From contig JAENZQ010000024.1 in NCBI GenBank assembly GCA_016841185.1, positions 1 through 58,136 of the forward strand: a stretch of 58,136 nucleotides of DNA, in the 5' to 3' direction. The stretch's first letter is position 1, and every line of letters starts with the position of its first letter. The translations under genes and the position numbers were made by a program. The notes under the pieces were generated by a model. The model had not been told where the DNA came from. It saw only the letters and a program-made list of their open reading frames with translations, and did not search any database. Origin of the DNA: Anaerovorax odorimutans (GTDB lineage Bacteria > Bacillota > Clostridia > Peptostreptococcales > JAAYPU01). Below are positions 23,934 to 33,638 of this stretch, one piece after another.

Positions 23934-26900
23934 GTTTGGAATTTAGCCATAGTGGAATGTAAATTTTGAATGCTGATGCATTGTAATCTTTCACCGCATA
24001 GTTTGGAATTTAGCCATAGTGGAATGTAAATGCTATTCCGTTTACCCTCATGTACTTGCCTTTTATGTTTGGAATTTAGCCATAGTGGAATGTAAATACC
24101 TTTTCCACTTGTCAAGCATTTTCTTTTCTAACTGTTTGGAATTTAGCCATAGTGGAATGTAAATATAAAAAGTGTCATTTGATGACATTTGAAAAATTTT
24201 GTTTGGAATTTAGCCATAGTGGAATGTAAATTAATATTTTATAAAGATAAGTTATCACTTTGTTTATCGTTTGGAATTTAGCCATAGTGGAATGTAAATA
24301 GTCAGAAAAAATGCTATCTCTGTGCCAAGACAAGGTTTGGAATTTAGCCATAGTGGAATGTAAATAAACCTTATAGGTAGACGTACGCCCAAAACTATAA
24401 TGTTTGGAATTTAGCCATAGTGGAATGTAAATACAATCAATCGAAGAACTGGCTGTAACGATCGAGACGTTTGGAATTTAGCCATAGTGGAATGTAAATT
24501 AATAAATTGTTCTTGTGCTATTTGCATATTATCGAGTTTGGAATTTAGCCATAGTGGAATGTAAATCTATACATAGAAGTGATAATGCTATTCATCATTT
24601 TTGTTTGGAATTTAGCCATAGTGGAATGTAAATTAAAAATAGACACTCAGGGGATTAAGTGCCTACTCGTTTGGAATTTAGCCATAGTGGAATGTAAATT
24701 TCAAGTAACCACCCCCTAATCTATAAACCATTCACGTTTGGAATTTAGCCATAGTGGAATGTAAATTTAAACTTGGCTCATTATCAAATAGAAATCGTTA
24801 TTGGTTTGGAATTTAGCCATAGTGGAATGTAAATCTAAATTTAATCTCTCGGGTCATCTAACCTCACCTCGTTTGGAATTTAGCCATAGTGGAATGTAAA
24901 TCTTCTGTTACATAATTTTGCCATACAATTGTCTTGTTTGGAATTTAGCCATAGTGGAATGTAAATTTTGTTAGACAATAGTTATAATCACCTTCAAGCC
25001 CTGTTTGGAATTTAGCCATAGTGGAATGTAAATTGTTACAAAGGGCATAAAAGAGTAAACAAATATAAGTTTGGAATTTAGCCATAGTGGAATGTAAATA
25101 TTGATAAGCTTAGTCAAAAAATAGGTTTAAGCAGGTTTGGAAATTAGCCATAGTGGAATGTAAATCCTGGACTAGCAACAGGCGGAACAATAAAACAATC
25201 AGTTTGGAATTTAGCCATAGTGGAATGTAAATAATTGAAAGATATTTTACCCGACACTATAAAGAAAGGTTTGGAATTTAGCCATAGTGGAATGTAAATT
25301 GACTTAAAGCAGTAACGTTTCTTAAACTTCTTAAAGTTTGGAATTTAGCCATAGTGGAATGTAAATTTAATATGGCATCCTCTTTGAGATATTCATTTTC
25401 TGTTTGGAATTTAGCCATAGTGGAATGTAAATGAGTATTCATTATCAGGATCCCATTCTTTAAGTATCGTTTGGAATTTAGCCATAGTGGAATGTAAATG
25501 AATCGTTTATAACTTTGAATTCATCATTTTCAGCCGTTTGGAATTTAGCCATAGTGGAATGTAAATGTATGGTACTCCCTATTAATGCATGACTTACATA
25601 CGGTTTGGAATTTAGCCATAGTGGAATGTAAATGTGCTTTTCTTAGTTCTATATCTGCCATGTGCTTTACGTTTGGAATTTAGCCATAGTGGAATGTAAA
25701 TAGAAGAAAAAGACAAAGCCCTGATACATGAATTGCTGTTTGGAATTTAGCCATAGTGGAATGTAAATTGCAATATTCGAGGGAAAAGAATTCTTTCTCG
25801 CATGGGTTTGGAATTTAGCCATAGTGGAATGTAAATAATCCTTGTAAGTGTTGCAACTACTATATTGTTGCTTGTTTGGAATTTAGCCATAGTGGAATGT
25901 AAATAAAGAACGAACGTTAAAAGCTACTAAAGATAAATATGTTTGGAATTTAGCCATAGTGGAATGTAAATTGAAGCGACGATTGTTAGAGAGTCATTTT
26001 AGCCTTGGTTTGGAATTTAGCCATAGTGGAATGTAAATTTTTATATAGGTGTGCACATCAACATCTAATCTTTTGTTTGGAATTTAGCCATAGTGGAATG
26101 TAAATCTATCATTTTGTAGTCTTATAACATATTGACCTCTTGTTTGGAATTTAGCCATAGTGGAATGTAAATTTGTTTTATTCTCCTTTAATTTTATTTT
26201 GATAGCTTGTTTGGAATTTAGCCATAGTGGAATGTAAATCTACAGCAGTTAAGAAGATAGAAATCAATGCACCCCGTTTGGAATTTAGCCATAGTGGAAT
26301 GTAAATAGTTTTGTCAGCAATGCTAACTAAAGCTGTATATTGGTTTGGAATTTAGCCATAGTGGAATGTAAATTTCGGCTCATTTCTATCCTTTACTCAT
26401 TTCTTTTAGTTTGGAATTTAGCCATAGTGGAATGTAAATCCTGATTTTATGATCATCTCTAATGTTTCCAGACAAGTTTGGAATTTAGCCATAGTGGAAT
26501 GTAAATCGAATAGGAATTGAAGGAGAAAAAGAGTTTCGAAACGTTTGGAATTTAGCCATAGTGGAATGTAAATTATCTATTGATAAAAATTCAAGGTTAT
26601 CTTTTATAGGTTTGGAATTTAGCCATAGTGGAATGTAAATTGTGGATGAAGAAGGGACTATAACACGATTCAAGCAGTTTGGAATTTAGCCATAGTGGAA
26701 TGTAAATATGGAAATAATTGAATTATGGGATAATACATATAAAGTTTGGAATTTAGCCATAGTGGAATGTAAATTTGTTTAAAATACTTCATTGATATTG
26801 TTTGTTTATAGTTTGGAATTTAGCCATAGTGGAATGTAAATTTCATTTAACAGAAACAACTGTAACAGTTGACAAAAGTTTGGAATTTAGCAATAGTGGA

Positions 26901-28045
26901 ATGTAAATAAATATAAGGGGGTCGATATAGACAATGGTATTGTCGTTTGGAATTTAGCCATAGTGGAATGTAAATGTGGGTGGTTAGTGAGAGCGTGTCG
27001 AATTAGTCCCGTTTGGAATTTAGCCATAGTGGAATGTAAATATGTCCTACAAAGTCAATTCCTGATGTGCTGAGATAGTTTGGAATTTAGCCATAGTGGA
27101 ATGTAAATATCACAGAAATAAATGATACAAAATATGAGATAATCGTTTGGAATTTAGCCATAGTGGAATGTAAATAACATTGAAAAAGCAATTGATATGG
27201 CATTTAGAGAAGTTTGGAATTTAGCCATAGTGGAATGTAAATTTAAAGTGGCGAATGTGTGCCTGCAACAATGCGGCGGTTTGGAATTTAGCCATAGTGG
27301 AATGTAAATATACATGACACCTACAAGCATTGGACCAGCTTGTTAGTTTGGAATTTAGCCATAGTGGAATGTAAATTTGCTTCTTCTCTTGTCATTCTTG
27401 TCATTTTGTTTCGTTTGGAATTTAGCCATAGTGGAATGTAAATAAAGATACAGAACTGAAACATGTTTGCCATAACATTGTTTGGAATTTAGCCATAGTG
27501 GAATGTAAATTTTTATAACAAAATTGAAGAAAACGCAAGCACTTTTGTTTGGAATTTAGCCATAGTGGAATGTAAATTTTTATGGGTGCATGGTAGACTA
27601 CACCCAAGTGTACGTTTGGAATTTAGCCATAGTGGAATGTAAATACGTTTCTTGTAAGTCCGCATCCTTTATTTCCTTAGGTTTGGAATTTAGCCATAGT
27701 GGAATGTAAATGGTTTCAGCTTCTAATAGTTCTATCAACTTTTCTTCAGTTTGGAATTTAGCCATAGTGGAATGTAAATATTTATAAAATTCATGGTCTT
27801 TCACAGTGACGACGGTTTGGAATTTAGCCATAGTGGAATGTAAATAAAACCGGGACTAATCTCCCACCTATGCAAAACCGTTTGGAATTTAGCCATAGTG
27901 GAATGTAAATCAAATAAAAAAAAGAGTCTGCTTAAATGATGGCATATGTTTGGAATTTAGCCATAGTGGAATGTAAATAAAGTATAGAAGATTTTATCAA
28001 CGAGGGAGGCAAACGTTTGGAATTTAGCCATAGTGGAATGTAAAT
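23934..28045 (+). CRISPR. Type I-B CRISPR array, 62 repeats and 61 spacers
   Basis: The repeat is 31 bases, starting GTTTGGAATTTAGCC and ending GGAATGTAAAT; the unit spacing is 65-68 bases, so spacers are about 34-37 bases. I counted 62 repeats from 23934 to the last at 28015-28045. Almost all are identical; single-base variants occur at 25135 (GGAAATTAG) and 26878 (TAGCAATAG). The last eight bases, ATGTAAAT, are the predicted crRNA 5' handle. Orientation follows the cas operon: the leader is at 23759-23933. No two spacers looked identical on reading. The uniformity and length suggest an active, well-maintained array. Confidence 0.98.
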
Positions 28046-28068
28046 GTTGTTATGGAGTAGCTCGTGGG

Positions 28069-28164
28069 CGTAAAATATCCAGAATAACAAGGATTGAAAC
28101 TCAAGATAAATCCATTGTCTATTAAGAATATCGTCGCACCCCATACGGGTGCGTGGATTGAAAC
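28069..28164 (+). repeat. Relic of a type I-C CRISPR array: one intact repeat and one decayed repeat end
   Basis: 28133-28164 is a 32-base sequence starting GTCGCACCCCATACGGG and ending GCGTGGATTGAAAC, the classical type I-C (Dvulg) repeat with its CGCACCC/GGGTGCG hairpin. It has no similarity to the I-B repeat. Exactly 32 bases before it, a second GGATTGAAAC (28091-28100) marks the 3' end of a decayed upstream repeat, leaving a spacer-like 28101-28132. No I-C cas genes are in the window. It abuts the trailer end of the I-B array. Confidence 0.85.
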
Positions 28165-28240
28165 ATTGATAATAGTTAAAGCAGGGGGTATAATGTTCAT
28201 ATAGTTTTAATGAGAATTAAGAATGCAAAGGGGTAGGCAT

Positions 28241-28567
28241 ATGTCGATTCATGAAAAATTGGGAATAAGTAAGGATTTACTGAATGATTTGATACATATT
28301 TTTTTAAAATATCCTGAAATAGAAAAAGTAAAGGTTTTCGGAATCCAGAGCATTGGAAAATTATAAATACAATTCAGATATGGATATATGTATATCAGGA
28401 GAGAAGATAGACGATAGCATATGGTATCGTATCATAGACGAGGTTGACGAGCTGTATGCCCCCTTGAGTTTTGATATTCTTTTAATCATAAAATAGACAA
28501 AGAAACACTTGAAAAGAATATACAAAAGAATGGAGTGGATATTTATGTCAGAGAAAAGGATAATTGA
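28241..28567 (+). pseudogene. Broken MNT-family nucleotidyltransferase (MntA-like antitoxin)
   Basis: Starting at ATG 28241 the reading frame gives IHEKLGISKDLLNDL and VKVFG but then meets a stop. Removing one A near 28342 restores the expected continuation (GSRALENYKYNSDMDICISG, the polymerase-beta GSRA...SDMD signature, through DEVDELYAPLSFDILL). A second shift near 28485 restores HKIDKETLEKNIQK up to TGA 28567. Two frameshifts make this a pseudogene. In intact systems this enzyme AMPylates and neutralises its HEPN partner, encoded just downstream and also damaged here. Sequencing error could mimic shifts, but three in about 600 bases argue for decay. Confidence 0.8.
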
Positions 28568-28939
28568 AAGATTAGAAAGTTTTGAAAATGCTTTAAGCAG
28601 ATTAGAAGAAGCTCTGACTAAAGAGATTGATGATGATATTATTATTGATGCAACCATTCGAAGATTTGAATTTACATTTGAACTTGCGTGGAAATTAATG
28701 AGAGATTATTTGGAGAATTCAGGGATACCTGGAATAGCAAGTCCTAAAAGCATAATAAAATCTGCCTTCAAAACAGAGCTGATAATAGATGGGGAAGGTT
28801 GGATAGAGATGCTTAAGCATAGAAATCTGACAGCGATGTTTATAATGAAAAAACAGCTTTTGATATATATAAAGGCATTAAGGAGAAGGACATCCTATTG
28901 CTGAGAAAACTGCATGAAAGAATAAAAGAATGTATCTGA
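28545..28939 (+). pseudogene. Frameshifted HEPN-domain (HI0074/HepT-like) toxin partner
   Basis: ATG 28545 starts a protein with ERLESFENALSRLEEAL, RRFEFTFELAWKLMRDYLE and MLKHRNLTA, the standard features of the HI0074 nucleotidyltransferase-substrate-binding / HEPN family. After NLTA the frame is lost: a one-base deletion near 28835 replaces the expected VYNEKTAFDIYKGIKEKD continuation, which is present in another frame and ends at TGA 28939. As written, translation would run to 28904 with a wrong tail. The catalytic RX4-6H motif lies at the shift point, so RNase activity is probably lost. Confidence 0.78.
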
Positions 28940-28960
28940 TCTTCTGAAAGGAAATAAGTT

Positions 28961-29770
28961 ATGGGTAAGAAGGTTTATTACTATATATACAGCCCCTGCG
29001 GAAATGATACCGCACTGGTAGAAGGTACCCGTTTCAGCCGAAAAGAGAAAAAGATGATCAATGATGCCATCATGGAGAGGCATTCCAATGTGGAACAGGT
29101 GGGATTTGTAGAGAAGGACGGCGGATGCAGGTTGATCATGGCCGGAGGAGAGTTCTGCGGCAATGCTACGCGATGCGCTGCTTTTTATTACCTTAAAGGC
29201 AAAAGCGGAGAAATCGATATAGAGGTATCGGGAACGGAGCATTTAATAAAAGCCGGAATTGATAAGGCAGAAAATGTATGGTCCCATATCCCGATTTATA
29301 CGGGAAATGATGCAGTTACTTTTATGGAGCAGGGGATCTATCAGATAAAGATGGACGGGATTACTCATATTATTGTGGATGAAAATATTTCAGGGAAATA
29401 TTTAGAAATTCCTGAGAATATCAAAGAAAATGCTTTAAAGGTCATAAACCGCTTTAAGATAGATGAAACAGAAGCCATAGGGGTCATGCTCCTGGAGAAA
29501 GCGAACCAGGGGCTTAAAATACATCCGGTGGTATGGGTAAAATCTATCGATACCACATTTTATGAGACCGCATGCGGCAGCGGGTCGGTGGCTGTCGGAA
29601 TTTTGAAAAGCATTCAAAATAAATCCGGACAGTCGCTGGAATTGTTACAGCCGTCCGGGCAGTTTATCCGTACGGAAATCATTATGGAAAAAGAAAAACT
29701 TATTGGTGCATCTATTTCAGGCATTGTGTTTTGGGATGGGATGCGCAGAACCATTGAAACGGATATTTAA
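28961..29770 (+). CDS. DapF-superfamily amino acid racemase, CntK (histidine racemase)-like
   Basis: A 269-residue two-domain epimerase. Two catalytic cysteines are present in AGGEFCGNATR (near residue 67) and ETACGSGSVAVG (near residue 205). From memory of the family, the N-terminus YSPCGNDTALV, the segment NVEQVGFVEKDGGCRLIM and the QPSGQF end resemble Staphylococcus CntK, which makes D-histidine for staphylopine, more than true diaminopimelate epimerase, whose N-terminal HGLGNDF is absent. No nicotianamine-synthase-like (CntL) or opine dehydrogenase (CntM) gene is adjacent. The substrate therefore remains open. Confidence 0.72.
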   Translation: MGKKVYYYIYSPCGNDTALVEGTRFSRKEKKMINDAIMERHSNVEQVGFVEKDGGCRLIMAGGEFCGNATRCAAFYYLKGKSGEIDIEVSGTEHLIKAGIDKAENVWSHIPIYTGNDAVTFMEQGIYQIKMDGITHIIVDENISGKYLEIPENIKENALKVINRFKIDETEAIGVMLLEKANQGLKIHPVVWVKSIDTTFYETACGSGSVAVGILKSIQNKSGQSLELLQPSGQFIRTEIIMEKEKLIGASISGIVFWDGMRRTIETDI

Positions 29771-29778
29771 AAAAATCA

Positions 29779-29807
29779 TTGACATAATAAAAAAAATATA
29801 ATATTCT
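29779..29807 (+). promoter_or_regulatory. Promoter upstream of the antiterminator gene
   Basis: A perfect TTGACA (29779-29784) and TATTCT (29802-29807) are 17 bases apart. The start would be near 29814, about 30 bases before the first RAT element. Confidence 0.55.
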
Positions 29808-29845
29808 TTAGATGAAAAAGGGAATAAAAAGAAATTATTTTTATA

Positions 29846-29902
29846 GGTGTGTTACTGAAAGCAGGCATTAACCAAGGAAAGATTATTTTCCTTGGTTTTT
29901 TT
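29846..29902 (+). promoter_or_regulatory. RAT antiterminator element 1 with overlapping terminator
   Basis: A BglG/LicT-type ribonucleic antiterminator sequence (29846-29873; core GTGTTACTG...CAGGCAT...AACC) overlaps the 5' arm of a terminator, in which AACCAAGGAAA pairs with TTTTCCTTGGTT and runs into seven T residues. Binding of the downstream-encoded protein to the RAT would preclude the terminator, giving positive autoregulation. Confidence 0.88.
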
Positions 29903-29918
29903 ATCAAGGGGGCTTTAT

Positions 29919-30773
29919 ATGTCGCATGATAAAAAATACAAGGTCATAAAAGTATTCAATAACAATGTAATATTAGCCGAGGATATTGCTGCCAATCAGG
30001 AACTTATCATCATCGGAAAAGGCATCGGCTATGCAAAGAAGCAAGGCGCAGTGGTAAAAATGACTTCATCGGATATAGAGAAGACATTTGCTGCCTACGA
30101 CAGTGATATTAAAAAAGAGTTCCACACCCTTATTAATCAATTGGATGCGGATGTAATGGGTGCAAGCGAGGAAATAATAGCTGCAGCAGAAGAAAAGTTC
30201 GGAAGGCTGAATCCACATATCCATATCGCATTGACTGATCATATCGGGTTTGCTATAGACCGGTTAAAAACCAATATGGATATCAATAATCCTTTTCTGA
30301 ATGAGATTAAGTTATTATATGCCGAGGAATACCGGATAGGAATAAAAGGAGCGGAAATGATAGAAGAAAAACTGAATGTCATGCTTCCGGATTCCGAAAT
30401 CGGGTTTATCGCATTGCATATTCATGCAGCCAGACAAAACAGGAGCGTGAGCGATACGGTCCGGTCCACATCTTTAATCTCTGAACTGGTAAAACTGATA
30501 GAGGATGAATTACATATTAAGCTTGAGAGAACAGAATTAAGCTATTTGAGATTGATCAACCATCTCAGGTTTGCAATAGAAAGAATACAGAAGGGCAAAA
30601 CAGAGAAAAAATTATTTCTTGATAAAATCAGAAATGAACTTAAAGAATCATACCGGTTGGCGGAAAAAGTCGGAAAATGGATAGAAAAAAGCCTGGATGT
30701 GGAAATAGATGAAAATGAAATCAGTTATATCACCATTCATATACAAAGGCTTAAAAACATGTATTCAAACTGA
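29919..30773 (+). CDS. BglG/LicT-family transcriptional antiterminator controlling the N-acetylglucosamine operon
   Basis: A 284-residue RNA-binding regulator. Residues 1-55 are the co-antiterminator domain (YKVIKVFNNNVILAED, IIIGKGIGYAKKQG). PRD1 (about 65-170) has LTDHIGFAIDRL and ALHIHAAR; PRD2 (about 175-280) has LINHLRFAIERI and ITIHIQRLK; these histidines are the sites phosphorylated by the PTS. In the family, phosphorylation by the cognate EII inactivates and by HPr activates. ATG 29919 follows AAGGGGGC. Its own leader and two others in the next 4 kb carry matching RAT sites, so it probably induces GlcNAc uptake and catabolism. Confidence 0.93.
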   Translation: MSHDKKYKVIKVFNNNVILAEDIAANQELIIIGKGIGYAKKQGAVVKMTSSDIEKTFAAYDSDIKKEFHTLINQLDADVMGASEEIIAAAEEKFGRLNPHIHIALTDHIGFAIDRLKTNMDINNPFLNEIKLLYAEEYRIGIKGAEMIEEKLNVMLPDSEIGFIALHIHAARQNRSVSDTVRSTSLISELVKLIEDELHIKLERTELSYLRLINHLRFAIERIQKGKTEKKLFLDKIRNELKESYRLAEKVGKWIEKSLDVEIDENEISYITIHIQRLKNMYSN

Positions 30774-30803
30774 AAAATATGCGTCAATTTAAATAAAATA
30801 GAA

Positions 30804-30874
30804 AGCGTGTTACTGAGTCATATCAGGCATAAGCTTACAAGATATTTTATATATCTTATAAGCTTATTTTTTTT
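30804..30874 (+). promoter_or_regulatory. RAT antiterminator element 2 with terminator
   Basis: The RAT (30804-30835; core GTGTTACTG...CAGGCATAAGCT) overlaps a long hairpin (about 30830-30867, AAGCTTA...TAAGCTT) followed by eight T residues. It lies about 90 bases before the EIIBC start and would gate it. Confidence 0.85.
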
Positions 30875-30961
30875 ATAAATGGAAGAGTTCATTATTAGCA
30901 AGATGGCCATCTGCTAATTGGCATAATAACAATTTAATTCCATATTAAAGGAGGAAATAGA

Positions 30962-32365
30962 ATGACAAAGTTATTTGCACAATTGCAAAGAATAGGAAAA
31001 GCTTTGATGCTGCCCATTGCTGTATTGCCGGCAGCTGCACTGCTGCTGAGGCTGGGTGCTGAAGATGTATTCAATATTCCTTTCATAACCAATTCGGGAG
31101 GCGCTATTTTTGATAATTTGGCATTGCTGTTTGCAATTGGGGTTGCAATCGGTATTTCTTTTGACGGAGCCGGAGCCGCTGCGCTTTCAGGTGCTGTAGG
31201 TTATTTTGTTCTGATCAAAGGAGCCCAGACCATAAACCCGGACATTAATATGGGGGTATTGGCCGGTATCATTGCAGGTTATTTAGCCGGGGTTTTGTAT
31301 AATAAATACCATGACAAAAAAGTACCTGAGTTTTTAGGGTTTTTCGGCGGAAAACGATTTGTACCTATTATTACAGGCTTGTGCTCCATTATTTTGGCAC
31401 TGATTTTCGGGTTTGTATGGCCACCTATACAAAATGTAATTTACAGTTTTGGAGAATGGCTGATCAATGCAGGTGCTGTCGGCGTAGGAGTTTACGGGAC
31501 CTGTAATTCATTGCTGCTTCCTTTCGGGCTGCACCATGTTCTGAATACACTGGTATGGTTCATATTCGGAAACTTTACAAATCCGGAGGGCGCTGTTGTA
31601 ACCGGAGATCTTTTCCGGTTTTTTGCTGGAGACCCCAGTGCAGGACCTTTTATGGCAGGGTTTTATCCGGTATTTATGTTTGGTATGCCTGCCGTTGCCT
31701 TAGCATTATTTCATACTGCTAAAAAGGAACAGAAACCCCTTGTTGGCGGAATACTTTTCAGTGCAGGACTGACCTTTTTCCTGACAGGTATAGGGGAACC
31801 TTTATTATTCAGCTTTTGCTTTGTTGCCCCGTTTTTATACTTGATACATGCACTTTTGCAGGGATCTGCATTAGCTGTTACTTATCTGTTAGGTGTCAAA
31901 CATGGGTTTGGTTTTTCGGCAGGCCTCATCGATTATGTTTTGAATTGGGGATTGGCAACTAAACCGTGGATGATCATTCCCATCGGTGTGGTTTATGCCG
32001 TTATCTATTATTTTGTGTTTAAATTTGTAATTATAAAATTTGATCTGCCTACTCCCGGAAGAGAAAAAATAGATTGTACGCCTGAAGAAGAAACAGAAAT
32101 CACGGATGTGGATGATGATGCCACCATACTCAAATTCATAGAGTATCTGGGAGGATCCGATAATTTTGATACTGCAGAAGCATGTATTACGCGTCTGAGG
32201 CTGCAGGTAAAGGATGTATCCCTGATCAATGAAAAGGGATTGAAGGGTATAGGCGCGACCTGTGTTTTGAAAGTAAAGAATAATATTCAGGTCGTTGTAG
32301 GAACAAAGGCAGACTTTATTGCAAACAGCATTAACAATGAACTGAAAAAAAGTAAAGTAAAATAA
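30962..32365 (+). CDS. nagP: PTS N-acetylglucosamine-specific EIICB
   Basis: Imports and phosphorylates GlcNAc. It has 467 residues: the membrane IIC domain (about 1-350) begins FAQLQRIGKALMLPIAVLPAAA, contains LLPFGLHHVLNT and the substrate-loop motif GIGEPLLFSF. The IIB domain (about 385-460) carries the phosphorylated cysteine in AEACITRLRLQVKD. The IIA domain is absent here and encoded separately at 33144. Glucose-type PTS proteins are close relatives; GlcNAc is preferred because nagB and nagA follow. The start ATG has AAAGGAGG upstream. Confidence 0.9.
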   Translation: MTKLFAQLQRIGKALMLPIAVLPAAALLLRLGAEDVFNIPFITNSGGAIFDNLALLFAIGVAIGISFDGAGAAALSGAVGYFVLIKGAQTINPDINMGVLAGIIAGYLAGVLYNKYHDKKVPEFLGFFGGKRFVPIITGLCSIILALIFGFVWPPIQNVIYSFGEWLINAGAVGVGVYGTCNSLLLPFGLHHVLNTLVWFIFGNFTNPEGAVVTGDLFRFFAGDPSAGPFMAGFYPVFMFGMPAVALALFHTAKKEQKPLVGGILFSAGLTFFLTGIGEPLLFSFCFVAPFLYLIHALLQGSALAVTYLLGVKHGFGFSAGLIDYVLNWGLATKPWMIIPIGVVYAVIYYFVFKFVIIKFDLPTPGREKIDCTPEEETEITDVDDDATILKFIEYLGGSDNFDTAEACITRLRLQVKDVSLINEKGLKGIGATCVLKVKNNIQVVVGTKADFIANSINNELKKSKVK

Positions 32366-32375
32366 GGAGTTGTAT

Positions 32376-33098
32376 ATGTCAGCAGAGAAATATATAGAAA
32401 AAATACAGGGCTTAATTTCTATAATAAAAGAGACACAATATGATAAAATTGTAAAGGTATCGAGTATATTTGCATCGAAAATAAAAGAAGACAAGATGAT
32501 TCACGTATTTGGCACCGGACATTCTCATATGATCGGTATTGAGATGTTTGTAAGAGCCGGGGGGTTGGCCAATATAAATGCGATGCTGGACGATACCATT
32601 ACTACGGCAGCAGGTGCCCGAAAGGGCAGTGAAATGGAACGCTTGAGCGGTTTGGCAGAAATCATCTGGAATCAGTATAACATTAACAAAGAAGATGTAA
32701 TGATTATTATATCAAATTCAGGAAGAAACGCGGTCCCTGTAGAAATGGCTATGAAAGCTAAAAAAGAAGGCCTTACGTTGATTGCCATCACATCTATGTG
32801 TCACTCAAAAGCATGTGCATCTCGTCATCCTTCAGGAAAAAGGCTTTTTGAGATAGCAGATATCGTTTTAGATAATTGTGTTACTGAAGGCGACAGCCTG
32901 TTGGATTTCGATGGTGTAAGATCCGGACCCGGATCTACTGTTGCAGGGGCTGTGATTGTCAATAGTATTGTTGCAGAAACTTTGAAGATGCTCAACGAAG
33001 AAAATTATAAGCTGCCAGTATTCACAAGCCAGAATGTGGATGGTTATAATAATGATGACTTGTATGAAAAATATGCAGGCAGAGTCAAGCATATGTAA
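32376..33098 (+). CDS. SIS-domain phosphosugar-binding protein (UPF0309-like)
   Basis: A 240-residue protein with a sugar-isomerase (SIS) fold. IHVFGTGHSHMIGIEMFVRAGG (residues 41-62) and IISNSGRNAVPVEMA (residues 107-121) are the phosphosugar-binding elements. ATG 32376 follows AAGGAGTTGT. Its place between EIICB and EIIA of the GlcNAc operon suggests a role with an amino-sugar phosphate, for instance isomerisation or MurNAc-6-P-type chemistry, but it is not the MurQ etherase itself as the family differs. Confidence 0.82.
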   Translation: MSAEKYIEKIQGLISIIKETQYDKIVKVSSIFASKIKEDKMIHVFGTGHSHMIGIEMFVRAGGLANINAMLDDTITTAAGARKGSEMERLSGLAEIIWNQYNINKEDVMIIISNSGRNAVPVEMAMKAKKEGLTLIAITSMCHSKACASRHPSGKRLFEIADIVLDNCVTEGDSLLDFDGVRSGPGSTVAGAVIVNSIVAETLKMLNEENYKLPVFTSQNVDGYNNDDLYEKYAGRVKHM

Positions 33099-33143
33099 CA
33101 GATACAGTCAGAAAATACAAGCATAACGTAAAAGGATGAGCTT

Positions 33144-33638
33144 ATGTTTAACTTTTTAAAACATACAACTACAAAGAAATTATGGATCAAAGCACCATTT
33201 GATGGACAAATCATACAGTTGGAGCAGGTTCCGGACAAAGTTTTTGCCCAGAAAATGGTTGGAGACGGTATTGCCATCAACCCCAGAGGTGAGTGGGTTA
33301 CTTCACCGGTGGAAGGAAAAATCGTTCAAATATTTCCGACCTGTCATGCTTTGGGTATCAAGACAAATGAAGGAATAGAAGTGCTGATTCACTTGGGTAT
33401 TGAAACCGTCAAACTTAAAGGCAAAGGATTTATGCCTTTGGTTGAGAAAGGGCAGGCTGTCTGTGTCGGAGATCGGCTGATGAGAGTTGATTGGGATTAT
33501 ATCCGTGAAAATGCAGAGTCCACCATATCTCCCATAATTATAACCAATGGGAGCAAAGTAAGAAAAATGCAAGTATTACAATATGGTGCAATTACGGCAG
33601 GGCAGGATATATTAATGATTACATTGAGTAATGATTAG
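33144..33638 (+). CDS. PTS glucose/GlcNAc-type EIIA
   Basis: A 164-residue IIA(Glc)-type domain that transfers phosphate from HPr to the IIB cysteine of the EIICB. The active-site region EVLIHLGIETVKLKGKGF contains the phosphorylated histidine; the second conserved histidine is in FPTCHALGIKT. The gene completes the transporter encoded at 30962. Its stop codon (33636-33638) lies at the start of the third RAT element. Confidence 0.92.
   Translation: MFNFLKHTTTKKLWIKAPFDGQIIQLEQVPDKVFAQKMVGDGIAINPRGEWVTSPVEGKIVQIFPTCHALGIKTNEGIEVLIHLGIETVKLKGKGFMPLVEKGQAVCVGDRLMRVDWDYIRENAESTISPIIITNGSKVRKMQVLQYGAITAGQDILMITLSND

Noticed and set aside
23831-28144. Several minus-strand open frames with repeated HSTMAKFQT / IYIPLWLNSK segments
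   Set aside because: They are translations of the CRISPR repeats in different frames, not proteins.
29785-29802. TATAAT right after TTGACA upstream of the antiterminator gene
   Set aside because: Spacing of 12 bases is too short; TATTCT at 17 bases was used instead.
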